A DNA stretch of 50,473 bases from positions 1-50,473 of the forward strand of contig JAUMUD010000014.1 in the NCBI GenBank assembly GCA_030530875.1, written 5' to 3'. Shown here piece after piece: positions 43,989-50,473 of the stretch. The DNA comes from Corynebacterium sp. Its GTDB lineage: Bacteria > Actinomycetota > Actinomycetes > Mycobacteriales > Mycobacteriaceae. Position 1 is the stretch's first letter; each line of letters opens with the position of its first letter. The notes below the pieces were generated by a model. It was given only the letters and a program-made list of their open reading frames with translations. It had not been told where the DNA came from and did no database searches. The position numbers were made by a program, and so were the translations under genes.

Positions 43989-44273
43989 ATGGAATTTCAA
44001 GTCAGAAGCCGAATGGACTGCGATGGCGGTCGCTTCGTTCTAATGGTTAATGGTGTTGAAGCCGGATACGCCCACTACGCCCTCGAGGACTTTCCCGAGG
44101 ACCCGAAGAATAAGCGAAGGGTATTCGATCACACCATCATTCAAGAGCGATTCCGCAGCCAAGGTCTCGGTTCTCGGTTGATTGAAGAATCCGTAAAAGC
44201 TACTGAGGCAGCAGGTCACCCTTATAGGGCGACATGCTCCGCTGTAGAGGATTGGTTGACGAAGAACCGCTAA
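43989..44273 (+). CDS. Small GNAT-like N-acetyltransferase (NATD1/YjdJ type)
   Basis: 94 residues, the size of the one-domain COG2388 acetyltransferases. GRFVLMVNGVEAGYAHY forms the first hairpin, VFDHTIIQERFRSQGLGSRLIEE gives the acetyl-CoA binding loop (R/Q-x2-GxG), and the end AEDWLTKNR-like helix closes the fold. TAGATT (43978-43983) lies 5 nt before the ATG, so a short or absent leader is possible. Substrate unknown. The gene is followed without a terminator by the structured RNA-like region. Confidence 0.85.
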   Translation: MEFQVRSRMDCDGGRFVLMVNGVEAGYAHYALEDFPEDPKNKRRVFDHTIIQERFRSQGLGSRLIEESVKATEAAGHPYRATCSAVEDWLTKNR

Positions 44274-44299
44274 GGAACCTTCAGCCATGACTTTTCGAA

Positions 44300-44792
44300 C
44301 CGTGGCTCTCTTAATAGCTGCTTGATAGGAGCGAATACCGAGCAGTTTAGAGCCACCTCGGGAAGCGGGCAATGGGGTCGGACCCCCACTTACACTTAGC
44401 CGTTCGTCTTCATTCGTCGACTGGTCGCACGGTCCTCCCGGTCACCTGCACACAATGAGCGTCCTATACGCCCGCCGGGTGGGCCTGGAGGTTAGATAGG
44501 AATTGATAGTCGGTCCTATCAAACCTCCAGGTCTAGTCCGTGTCTACCACGACGGTTAGACCTCTCAGTAGGTAGGCTGAGAGCTCCTCGGGGGTGGTAG
44601 CCCGAGGTTGAGTAGCACTATTCTCTTAATGGAGGTAGTGGACTCCTTTCTATGGTAGGGAAACACGCCTTAGGGTGTGTGGAGAGCCTTTTGTTTGGTG
44701 CGTGAGTCTGTTCTCCCGTGATGGATGCCACCATCAAACAAAAGGAAATGGTCCTCCTCGACACAATTCGGTTGGTCGAGGAGGACTTTTTT
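44300..44792 (+). ncRNA. Candidate large structured noncoding RNA, family not recognised
   Basis: About 490 nt without a plausible reading frame but with a chain of stem-loops. GTGGCTCT (44302) pairs with AGAGCCAC (44349). CCTGGAGGTT-a-GATAGGA (44484-44501) pairs with TCCTATC-a-AACCTCCAGG (44514-44531), 17 bp. GGTCTA (44530) pairs with TAGACC (44557) around CGTG/CACG. CTCTCAG (44562) pairs with CTGAGAG (44577), and CCTCGGG (44586) with CCCGAGG (44601). CCTTTTGTTTG (44687) pairs with CAAACAAAAGG (44735). A very strong terminator ends it. It lacks the RNase P core, tmRNA ends and SRP RNA motif. The 5' end is uncertain; it may be processed from the GNAT mRNA or start near 44280. A phage remnant or mobile-element end is the main alternative. 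Confidence 0.5.
44751..44792 (+). terminator. Strong terminator of the structured RNA-like region
   Basis: GTCCTCCTCGAC / GTCGAGGAGGAC, 12 perfect base pairs, 12-nt loop, followed by TTTTTT. Confidence 0.93.
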
Positions 44793-44800
44793 ATGCTTAA

Positions 44801-44835
44801 TGCCCCTGGAGCTACACGATGTAGTCCCAGGGGCA
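44801..44835 (-). terminator. Inverted repeat downstream of cysE, probable terminator
   Basis: TGCCCCTGG-ag-CTAC / GTAG-tc-CCAGGGGCA encloses a short loop. T-rich tail on the minus strand is modest (TTAAGCATAAAAAA), so efficiency is uncertain. Between this and cysE there is a further weak repeat (GCCGCTA/TAGCGGT). Confidence 0.55.
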
Positions 44836-44885
44836 TGCTTAGGCCGCTATTGTCGATCTGGTAATTTAGCGGTCCCTTAAGACCA

Positions 44886-45458
44886 CTAAATGTGGTAGTA
44901 GTAATCCGGGTCGACGAGTTTGATGAACTCGGAGTCCTTGCGTGGACGGTTCTTGGCTGGAATACCCACGGCGATGTGATGCGGGGGCACATCCTTGGTT
45001 ACTACGGCATTGGCGCCAATGGCGCTGCCTTCACCAATGGTGATGGGGCCAAGGACCTTGGCGCCCGCACCCACAGTGACATTGTCCTGAAGGGTAGGGT
45101 GGCGCTTGGTCTGAGTAAGCACCTGACCGCCCAGAGTCACACCGTGATAGAGCATGACGCCATCGCCAATTTCAGCGGTCTCACCAATGACCACGCCCAT
45201 GCCGTGGTCGATAAAGAAGCGGCGCCCAATGGTGGCACCCGGATGGATTTCCACACCGGTGAGGAAGCGGGTGAACTGCGAGAGAATCCTGGCGGGTGCT
45301 TTGAGGTTCTTTTGCCACAACTTGTGGGCAATCCGATATGACCAGATGGCGTGAAGTCCAGAGTAGACAATTGCATTCTCCACGTCACCGCGGGCTGCAG
45401 GGTCATGATCACGGGCGTTAGCAAGATCTTCGCGGATTAGCGCGAGAAGTTCCTTCAT
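44886..45458 (-). CDS. cysE: Serine O-acetyltransferase
   Basis: 190-residue left-handed beta-helix enzyme that makes O-acetylserine from serine and acetyl-CoA. Short form: the N-terminal helical domain is reduced and the core [22 protein letters not shown] contains the catalytic His/Asp pair; hexapeptide repeats and a loop [15 protein letters not shown] follow. ATG 45458 ([11 protein letters not shown]) is preferred over an upstream in-frame start six codons earlier. It lies 67 nt downstream of cysK on the same strand, separated by a 10-bp hairpin, so the pair is probably one operon with attenuated cysE. Confidence 0.95.
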   Translation of the reverse strand: MKELLALIREDLANARDHDPAARGDVENAIVYSGLHAIWSYRIAHKLWQKNLKAPARILSQFTRFLTGVEIHPGATIGRRFFIDHGMGVVIGETAEIGDGVMLYHGVTLGGQVLTQTKRHPTLQDNVTVGAGAKVLGPITIGEGSAIGANAVVTKDVPPHHIAVGIPAKNRPRKDSEFIKLVDPDYYYHI

Positions 45459-45480
45459 GAGTGTTAAGCCTATCAAAGAA

Positions 45481-45504
45481 AGGCGGCCGTAAAAACGACC
45501 GCCT
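45481..45504 (-). terminator. Hairpin between cysK and cysE
   Basis: AGGCGGTCGT / ACGGCCGCCT (minus strand, one mismatch) with a TTTT loop. A short T-rich stretch follows, so partial termination is possible. Confidence 0.5.
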
Positions 45505-45525
45505 ATGGTTTTTGGGCTCTACTTC

Positions 45526-46455
45526 TTAACCACGGATGTCATCGAAGAGAGCGGTGGACACATAGCGCTCACCATAATCGCAAGCAACGGTGACAATGGT
45601 CTTGCCCTTGTTCTCTGGGAGAGCAGCAAGCTTGAGAGCAGTAGCAATATTTGCGCCGGTGGAGATACCGCCGAGAATACCCTCAGCAGCAGCAAGCTTA
45701 CGGGAACCCTCAATGGCCTCCTCATTTCCAACGGTGAGGACATCATCAAGAATCTTACGGTCCAGAACCTCAGGAATGAAGTTAGCGCCGATACCCTGAA
45801 TCTTGTGTGGGCCAGCCTTGCCGGTGGTCAGCAGGGCAGAGGTCTCAGGCTCAACGCCGTAGACCTTAACATCTGGGTTGTGCTCCTTGAGCACGGTGCC
45901 CACGCCAGTAACAGTACCGCCGGTACCAAAGCCGGCAACGAAGATGTCAACCTTGCCGTCAGTATCCTCAAGGATCTCCTTGGCGGTAGTTGCACGGTGG
46001 ATAGCTGGGTTAGCTGGATTAGCAAACTGGCGAGCCAGAATTGCATTGTCATTATTAGCGACAATCTCATTGGCCTTATCCACAGCGCCCTGCATACCAG
46101 CAGCACCAGGGGTAAGAACAATCTCGGCGCCATAAGCGCGCAGCATCACGCGGCGCTCGAGGCTCATGGTTTCAGGCATGGTCAGGATGACCTTGTAACC
46201 ACGGGCTGCACCAACCATGGCCAGCGCAATACCGGTATTACCGGAGGTTGCCTCAACAATGGTGCCACCTGGCTTCAGGGTGCCATCAGCCTCAGCTGCA
46301 TCAATAATGGCCTTACCAATACGGTCCTTCACGCTATTAGCAGGGTTGAAGAACTCGAGCTTGATAAGAACCTCAGCCTCGAGGCCTTCGGTGAGCTTGT
46401 TGACACGGACCAGTGGGGTATTACCGATGGTTTCAGTTACATTCTTGTAAATCAT
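45526..46455 (-). CDS. cysK: Cysteine synthase A (O-acetylserine sulfhydrylase)
   Basis: 309-residue PLP enzyme forming cysteine from O-acetylserine and sulfide. The PLP lysine lies in NPANSVKDR (about residue 42), the substrate loop is TSGNTGIAL, and GTGGTVTGVG binds the PLP phosphate. ATG 46455 follows TATAGT (minus, 46468-46463) by 7 nt, a leaderless start; an in-frame GTG/ATG three codons upstream is less likely. It provides cysteine for mycothiol (mshD) among others. Confidence 0.97.
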   Translation of the reverse strand: MIYKNVTETIGNTPLVRVNKLTEGLEAEVLIKLEFFNPANSVKDRIGKAIIDAAEADGTLKPGGTIVEATSGNTGIALAMVGAARGYKVILTMPETMSLERRVMLRAYGAEIVLTPGAAGMQGAVDKANEIVANNDNAILARQFANPANPAIHRATTAKEILEDTDGKVDIFVAGFGTGGTVTGVGTVLKEHNPDVKVYGVEPETSALLTTGKAGPHKIQGIGANFIPEVLDRKILDDVLTVGNEEAIEGSRKLAAAEGILGGISTGANIATALKLAALPENKGKTIVTVACDYGERYVSTALFDDIRG

Positions 46456-46658
46456 GTAGACCACTATAGCACATAAAATAGACCGCGCAATAGACTAACT
46501 AGTCTACTAGTGTAACCAACCTCTGATTCTATGTACTAACAGTTTTAAAAATTTTCCAAAACTCATTTGCTGTGATGAAGCTAGCACTCTCGTATTCATC
46601 GAGGACATAAAGATTTTTTCAAGAATTTTTGCGCGGGTGTAGTGGTGTGGGTTCTTTT

Positions 46659-46681
46659 ACCCCCGGTTTATGACATATAAT
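46659..46681 (+). promoter_or_regulatory. ramA promoter region with ACCCCCG motif
   Basis: TATAAT at 46676-46681 with a poor -35. ACCCCCG (46659-46665) fits the A-C4/5-A/G/T binding motif reported for C. glutamicum RamA, which represses its own gene. The remaining 46465-46650 is AT-rich without further recognisable sites. Confidence 0.5.
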
Positions 46682-46718
46682 TTTGGAAAATGCAGTCCAC
46701 GGAAAAGGAGAAGTACTT

Positions 46719-47564
46719 ATGGACAACCAGCAAATCCGCGATGATGAAGATGCCATCCGTGCTGCGTTGACCGCCCTGAGGGGTACTAGTGGTATCCCGG
46801 TTACTTTGTATGCTTCTGTTCTCCCAGATCAGCGCCTGCAGGTGACCTCGTGGATTGGTCTTCGTACCCCCGCTCTGCAGAATCTGATTATTGATCAGGG
46901 CTGTGGCATTGGTGGTCGTGTGGTTACTACTCGGCAGGCAGTTGGCGTGACTGACTATTCCCGCGCAGATAATATCAGCCATGAGTATGACCGTCCGGTG
47001 GCTGACGAAGGAATTGTCTCCTTGGTAGGTGTGCCAATTATTGTGCGCCGTGATGTTCGCGGTGTCCTCTATGTTGGTGTGCACTCTGCCGTGCGACTTG
47101 GCGCCAAGGTCTTGGATGAAGTGCGTACGACCGCACGCATTCTTGAGCAGGATCTTGCTATTAATGAAGCCCTGCGCAAGGTTGAACCGGGCCGTAATGC
47201 TGTAGTTAGCAGTGACCCTAATGCCCTTAATGGGGCAGAGTGGGAGCAGGTTCGTTCCGCTCACTCGCGTCTTCGCATGCTCACTAATCACATCTCCGAT
47301 CCAAAGATTGCCACAGAGGTTGAAGAGATCTGCGATCAAATGGTTGCCCCAGTACGGGTTCAGCAGACCACCAAACTGTCTGCCCGTGAGCTCGATGTTC
47401 TTGCCTGTGTGGCCCTCGGTCATACCAATGTTGAGGCCGCCGATGAGATGGGCATTGGTCCTGAAACTGTTAAGAGCTACCTGCGCTCGGTCATGCGTAA
47501 GCTCGGCGCTCATACTCGCTATGAGGCAGTGACCGCTGCACGCCGCATGGGTGCCCTCCCATGA
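46719..47564 (+). CDS. ramA: RamA-type GAF/LuxR transcriptional regulator of acetate metabolism
   Basis: 281 residues, matching C. glutamicum RamA in length and layout: an N-terminal GAF-like domain (IGLRTPALQNL, GCGIGGRVVTTRQAVGV, GVLYVGVHSAVRLG) and a C-terminal LuxR helix-turn-helix (KLSARELDVLACVALGHTN, ETVKSYLRSVMRKLGAHTRYE). RamA activates acetate and central carbon genes. AAAGGAG sits 8 nt before the ATG; the frame extends 36 nt upstream without support. The stop is followed at once by an open frame lacking a start codon. Confidence 0.94.
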   Translation: MDNQQIRDDEDAIRAALTALRGTSGIPVTLYASVLPDQRLQVTSWIGLRTPALQNLIIDQGCGIGGRVVTTRQAVGVTDYSRADNISHEYDRPVADEGIVSLVGVPIIVRRDVRGVLYVGVHSAVRLGAKVLDEVRTTARILEQDLAINEALRKVEPGRNAVVSSDPNALNGAEWEQVRSAHSRLRMLTNHISDPKIATEVEEICDQMVAPVRVQQTTKLSARELDVLACVALGHTNVEAADEMGIGPETVKSYLRSVMRKLGAHTRYEAVTAARRMGALP

Positions 47565-47735
47565 AGGAGTCCTGAACCCGAAGAAGTTACCCAGCCTACC
47601 CGCGAGGATGGTCTCTTTGTCGACCCTAATGAGGCCTATGTCAATATCCCTCGTGAGGCCTATGACTTCATCCCAACTCCGGAGCCACCACGGCGCCTGC
47701 AATTTGATGATGAGTATGGTCACCATGAACCGACC
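47565..47735 (+). other. Coding-like stretch without start codon between ramA and the next ORF
   Basis: In the same frame as ramA, 57 sense codons follow its TGA with normal local codon choice and sensible sequence (EPEEVTQPTRED, DPNEAYVNIPREAYDF). There is no ATG, GTG or TTG in this frame before GTG 47736. AAGGAG (47564-47569) would be a good ribosome-binding site but no start codon lies in register. Confidence 0.6.
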
Positions 47736-48203
47736 GTGCCTTCACGCGCTATAGCCAAGGGGCCGCGTTCCAAGAATGTGGAGGGTGATGGCCCTAATGC
47801 TGCGCCACCCGCTGATGGTAAAGCTAATTGTGCTGCTAATACTCCTGGTCTATATGGCGGAAATCCAGAAGCTAAGGATGCCCCGATCTTTGATTCTGCT
47901 GCAGCCGCCGAGGCTGCAAGCACGGCGCGCCAGCAGCGCCCTGATCGCCGTAGCAGTTCCCGTGGTGGCCGCCCAACCAAGCAGCGTAGTTCCGGTCTGC
48001 TCAATGGCCGGGATAATGGTGTGACTGGTCGCCGCAATGCCGGCCGTAATAATTACGCCTTTGATGCCAATAGTGCCAACACCCATGGCGCAACCTATCC
48101 TCAGCCAGACCTGCAGGAACTGGTGAAGAAGATCAAAGAGCGCGAGCAGGGTAGTGCTAGGCGCTCAAGGACTACGCGCAAGAAGCCCAAAGAGCAAGAG
48201 TGA
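47736..48203 (+). CDS. Basic, disordered protein downstream of ramA; real start uncertain
   Basis: 155 residues from the first canonical start (GTG 47736), which has no ribosome-binding site. The product is low in hydrophobic residues and rich in Arg, Asn, Gly and Ala (RRSSSRGGRPTKQRSS, GRRNAGRNNYAF) and ends in a basic tail (ARRSRTTRKKPKEQE). The reading frame is open back to the ramA stop and the preceding ~57 codons look coding, so the true protein is probably about 210 residues, made from a nonstandard start, by frameshift or readthrough, or its start has been lost. Nucleic-acid binding is a guess from charge. No family recognised. Confidence 0.6.
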   Translation: MPSRAIAKGPRSKNVEGDGPNAAPPADGKANCAANTPGLYGGNPEAKDAPIFDSAAAAEAASTARQQRPDRRSSSRGGRPTKQRSSGLLNGRDNGVTGRRNAGRNNYAFDANSANTHGATYPQPDLQELVKKIKEREQGSARRSRTTRKKPKEQE

Positions 48204-48240
48204 CGAGGGAAGCTCTTCCCGCGTCACCTTCGGGTTTCTT
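48202..48240 (+). terminator. Terminator-like hairpin after the basic protein gene
   Basis: GACG-a-GGGAA / TTCCC-g-CGTC with GCTC loop overlaps the stop codon; an interrupted T-rich stretch follows. Confidence 0.55.
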
Positions 48241-48290
48241 TTCTAGTTAGTCTCAACCGAGGATTTTTAAAGAGTCTTTTTTAAGCGACC

Positions 48291-48905
48291 TCAGTCTTCA
48301 GAACTCTGCTCCGCGTCTTTGCGCTTATCGGCTGGTATCCACAGAATTTCGGCTTTACCGTTGTCATTAGCTTCACGGGCAAGGACGAAAAGCAGGTCGG
48401 AGATGCGGTTGAGGTACTGGCCAGCAAGGAGGAGATCTTTGAACTGCTCCTTTTCTTTACTTTCTTTCGTCTCTTTGTCTACCGCTTCTTCTTCCGCGCG
48501 TAGAGTTTCCACATAGGCCCAGAGTGCGCGTTCAGCGGCGCGGGCCGTGACGCGCGCTTGGTGCAGATGGGCGGCATCGGGGGTGCCGCCGGGCAGGATG
48601 AAGGAGGATAGTGGCGGGAGGGTGGATGAAAGGGCATCGATACGCTGCTCAAGATGAGTGATAGTGGCTGGATCGAGGGACTGTGGGGTGCCAGCGATGA
48701 CGGAGCCGAGATCGAAAAGCTCCTGTTGAAGGCGGGTGAGCAGGGGAGTGCGGGTGGGCACTAAGCCGAGCGCGCAGTTGAGTTCTTCCACGGCGGCGTA
48801 GGCAGCCAGCTGTGGAGAAGTTTTGGAGATTTCTTGATTTCGGGCATTGCGGGTGCGGCCATGATCGCCGGTGCGGGTGTAGATGCGTGTGAGGTGAATA
48901 GCCAT
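48291..48905 (-). CDS. PduO-type ATP:cob(I)alamin adenosyltransferase
   Basis: 204 residues, the orthologue by position of the adenosyltransferase gene beside murA in mycobacteria. It converts cob(I)alamin to adenosylcobalamin. [13 protein letters not shown] starts the ATP-binding region, [12 protein letters not shown] replaces the usual VDELN motif, [12 protein letters not shown] carries conserved Arg/Glu, and [19 protein letters not shown] is the C-terminal signature. The TGDHGRT segment and the VEELN change depart from the commonest consensus. A Glu/Lys-rich insertion lies near residue 150. TAGAGT (minus, 48917-48912) is 6 nt before the ATG, a leaderless start divergent from murA. Confidence 0.87.
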   Translation of the reverse strand: MAIHLTRIYTRTGDHGRTRNARNQEISKTSPQLAAYAAVEELNCALGLVPTRTPLLTRLQQELFDLGSVIAGTPQSLDPATITHLEQRIDALSSTLPPLSSFILPGGTPDAAHLHQARVTARAAERALWAYVETLRAEEEAVDKETKESKEKEQFKDLLLAGQYLNRISDLLFVLAREANDNGKAEILWIPADKRKDAEQSSED

Positions 48906-48944
48906 GATTCCACTCTAAGGCAATGGGTGGCTAGAATGGAGCAG

Positions 48945-50207
48945 GTGAAGGAAAAGTTTTTGGTCACTGGTGGTGCACGGCTTGTTGGATCCGTGCGTGT
49001 AAATGGTGCAAAGAATAGTGTCTTGAAGTTGATGGCGGCAGCGCTATTGGCGGAGGGCACGACTGTTTTGCGCAACTGCCCCGAAATTCTGGACGTCCCA
49101 TATATGAAGGATGTTTTGGAAGGGCTGGGTTGTTCCGTGGACATCCAAGGTGAGGTTGTTGCCATTACCACACCAGCAAAAGACCAGCTTAAGAGCGACG
49201 CGGACTTTGATGCGGTGCGTCAGTTCCGCGCCTCGGTCTGTGTGCTTGGTCCTTTGACCGCCCGTTGCGGCCGTGCCAAGGTGGCTCTTCCTGGTGGTGA
49301 TGCCATTGGTTCGCGCCCACTGGATATGCACCAGTCCGGTTTGGAAAAGCTCGGTGCGACCACCTCTATTTCCCATGGCTGTGTCATTGCAGAGGCTGAG
49401 CACCTCGTCGGCGCCAATATCAAGCTTGATTTCCCAAGCGTGGGCGCCACGGAAAATATTGTGACCGCCGCTGTCCTCGCGGAAGGCACCACTGTTTTGG
49501 ATAATGCCGCCCGCGAACCAGAAATTGTGGACCTCTGCACCCTGCTCAATGAGATGGGCGCAAAAATTGAGGGCGCTGGTTCCAATACCATCACCATCAC
49601 TGGTGTGGATTCCCTGCACCCGGCCGAGCATGAGGTCATCGGCGACCGTATCGTTGCTGGTACCTGGGCCTATGCAGCTGTCATGACTCGCGGCGATATC
49701 ACCGTTGGTGGCATTAGCCCGCAGTGCCTCCACCTCCCACTGGCCAAATTGAAGAGCGCCGGTGCGGAAATTGAAACCTATGAAAATGGCTTCCGTGTTC
49801 GTATGGATGGCCGCCCAAAGGCCGTGGATTATCAGACCCTCCCATTCCCTGGCTTCCCTACAGACCTTCAGCCAATGTCCATTGGCCTGGCCACCGTTGC
49901 TCAGGGCATGAGTGTCATCACGGAAAATGTCTTCGAATCCCGCTTCCGCTTTGTCGATGAACTCCAACGCCTCGGCGCCGATACCTCCGTCGACGGCCAC
50001 CATGTGGTGATCCGTGGCGTGGAACAGCTCAGCTCCACCAGTGTCTGGGCCAGTGACATCCGCGCCGGTGCCGGCCTGGTCCTTGCCGGTCTCTGTGCCG
50101 ATGGTGTGACCGAAGTTCACGACATCTTCCACATCGACCGTGGCTACCCCAACTTTGTGGAGAACCTCAATCGCCTGGGCGCACATGTGGAGCGTGTCGA
50201 GGCCTAA
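48945..50207 (+). CDS. murA: UDP-N-acetylglucosamine 1-carboxyvinyltransferase
   Basis: 420-residue first enzyme of peptidoglycan precursor synthesis, joining PEP to UDP-GlcNAc. [19 protein letters not shown] opens the fold. At the usual catalytic Cys position the loop reads [11 protein letters not shown]: residue 119 is Asp, as in mycobacterial MurA, a change known to confer fosfomycin insensitivity. The GTG at 48945 follows TAGAAT (48932-48937) by 7 nt; the ATG at 48936 overlaps that box and other upstream starts would lie in the divergent promoter. It is followed by its terminator and an rRNA-type promoter, the same order as in mycobacteria. Confidence 0.95.
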   Translation: MKEKFLVTGGARLVGSVRVNGAKNSVLKLMAAALLAEGTTVLRNCPEILDVPYMKDVLEGLGCSVDIQGEVVAITTPAKDQLKSDADFDAVRQFRASVCVLGPLTARCGRAKVALPGGDAIGSRPLDMHQSGLEKLGATTSISHGCVIAEAEHLVGANIKLDFPSVGATENIVTAAVLAEGTTVLDNAAREPEIVDLCTLLNEMGAKIEGAGSNTITITGVDSLHPAEHEVIGDRIVAGTWAYAAVMTRGDITVGGISPQCLHLPLAKLKSAGAEIETYENGFRVRMDGRPKAVDYQTLPFPGFPTDLQPMSIGLATVAQGMSVITENVFESRFRFVDELQRLGADTSVDGHHVVIRGVEQLSSTSVWASDIRAGAGLVLAGLCADGVTEVHDIFHIDRGYPNFVENLNRLGAHVERVEA

Positions 50208-50261
50208 AGGACACCACCGCCTGACGTATGGGGCTGTTACCTGCACTTTAGCTCTTTGATG

Positions 50262-50308
50262 AGACCTCAATGATGTACTGACACAGTACCTTCTTGGGGT
50301 CTTTTTCT
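50262..50308 (+). terminator. Terminator of murA
   Basis: AGACCTCAA / TTGGGGTCT (9 bp with G-T pairs) encloses an inner GTAC/GTAC hairpin and ends in TTTTTC. Confidence 0.75.
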
Positions 50309-50388
50309 GTATTTACCTGGAGAAACATGTAAATGTAAATAATGTAGTGACACTGGCAGTGGGCGGTTTTTGGCCGAAAAATAGCCCT

Positions 50389-50429
50389 TGACCTCCCAGT
50401 TTGTGTCGAATCGGCAATCCGTGTAAGTT
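50389..50429 (+). promoter_or_regulatory. Probable rRNA operon promoter downstream of murA
   Basis: TTGTGT (50401-50406), 17-nt spacer, TAAGTT (50424-50429), preceded by TGACCTC. Downstream to the window end there is no reading frame, only a short hairpin GTCGC/GCGAC (50438-50452), as expected for an rRNA leader. That the 16S gene lies next is inferred from the murA-rrs order in related actinobacteria; it is outside the window. Confidence 0.5.
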
Positions 50430-50473
50430 TAATCAAGTCGCCGAGAGCGACGGGGAAAGTTTCAAAGCGGGTT

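Noticed and set aside
44374-44386. GGGGTC-G-GACCCC palindrome as a phage cohesive end
   Set aside because: No terminase, portal or other phage gene is nearby; one short palindrome is not enough.
44300-44792. RNase P RNA, tmRNA or SRP RNA
   Set aside because: None of the conserved landmarks (RNase P core near GAGGAAAGTCC, tmRNA GGGGCTG start with TTCGA arm, SRP GGAAGCAGC-type loop) is present.
47551-47754. 67-codon frame after ramA with several ATG codons
   Set aside because: It runs out of frame against the better coding stretch, and its composition (many Met, Arg, Ser) is that of an off-frame reading.

Overview
The window reads as a chromosomal segment of a Corynebacterium-like actinobacterium. 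The main reasons are gene order and gene content. A PurS-dependent purSQL set, a purF-purM-DUF3073-ygfZ-nitrobindin-mshD run, purC next to an oligopeptidase gene, and a PduO-type adenosyltransferase divergent from murA all match actinobacterial neighbourhoods. There is a mycothiol synthase (mshD), a RamA-type GAF/LuxR regulator near cysK/cysE, and secreted proteins with corynebacterial-looking tails. Many genes have a TANNNT -10 box 5-7 nt before an ATG/GTG, the leaderless-mRNA signature typical of this group; I used it to choose several start codons.

Layout, left to right. 1-3.6 kb: end of a large Ig-like-repeat surface protein, truncated by the window edge. 3.7-12.3 kb: purB, a membrane esterase overlapping an MprF-type aminoacyl-lipid synthase, purC and ptrB. 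12.4-15.4 kb: three small secreted proteins with related C-terminal tails, two of them behind near-identical promoters carrying a T10 tract. 15.4-19.4 kb: bluB and purS-purQ-purL. 19.4-24.7 kb: a Thr-rich secreted protein, a hemolysin III/PAQR protein, a GT-C glycosyltransferase, a double-hotdog thioesterase and an SCP2-like protein. 24.8-27.3 kb: purF and purM. 27.4-29.3 kb: two paralogous MerR regulators around an aldo/keto reductase. 29.4-35.3 kb: DUF3073, ygfZ, nitrobindin, mshD, dusB, cat and tRNA-Lys. 35.8-42.0 kb: a 2077-residue GA-module surface protein with a LASTG sorting signal. 42.3-44.8 kb: a membrane protein, tRNA-Glu, two tRNA-Asp, tRNA-Phe, a small GNAT protein and an unidentified, heavily structured RNA-like region ending in a strong terminator. 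44.9-50.5 kb: cysE, cysK, ramA, a start-less reading frame, a cobalamin adenosyltransferase, murA (natural Cys-to-Asp active site) and what looks like the promoter of an rRNA operon.

Functionally, seven de novo purine genes (purB, C, S, Q, L, F, M) form the backbone, interleaved with cell-envelope genes. BluB and the adenosyltransferase both concern cobalamin, cysE/cysK make cysteine, mshD finishes mycothiol from cysteine, and cat and ramA concern acetate/acetyl-CoA metabolism. The least explained items are the structured region at 44.30-44.79 kb, the reading frame without a start codon after ramA, and the twin T10 promoters.
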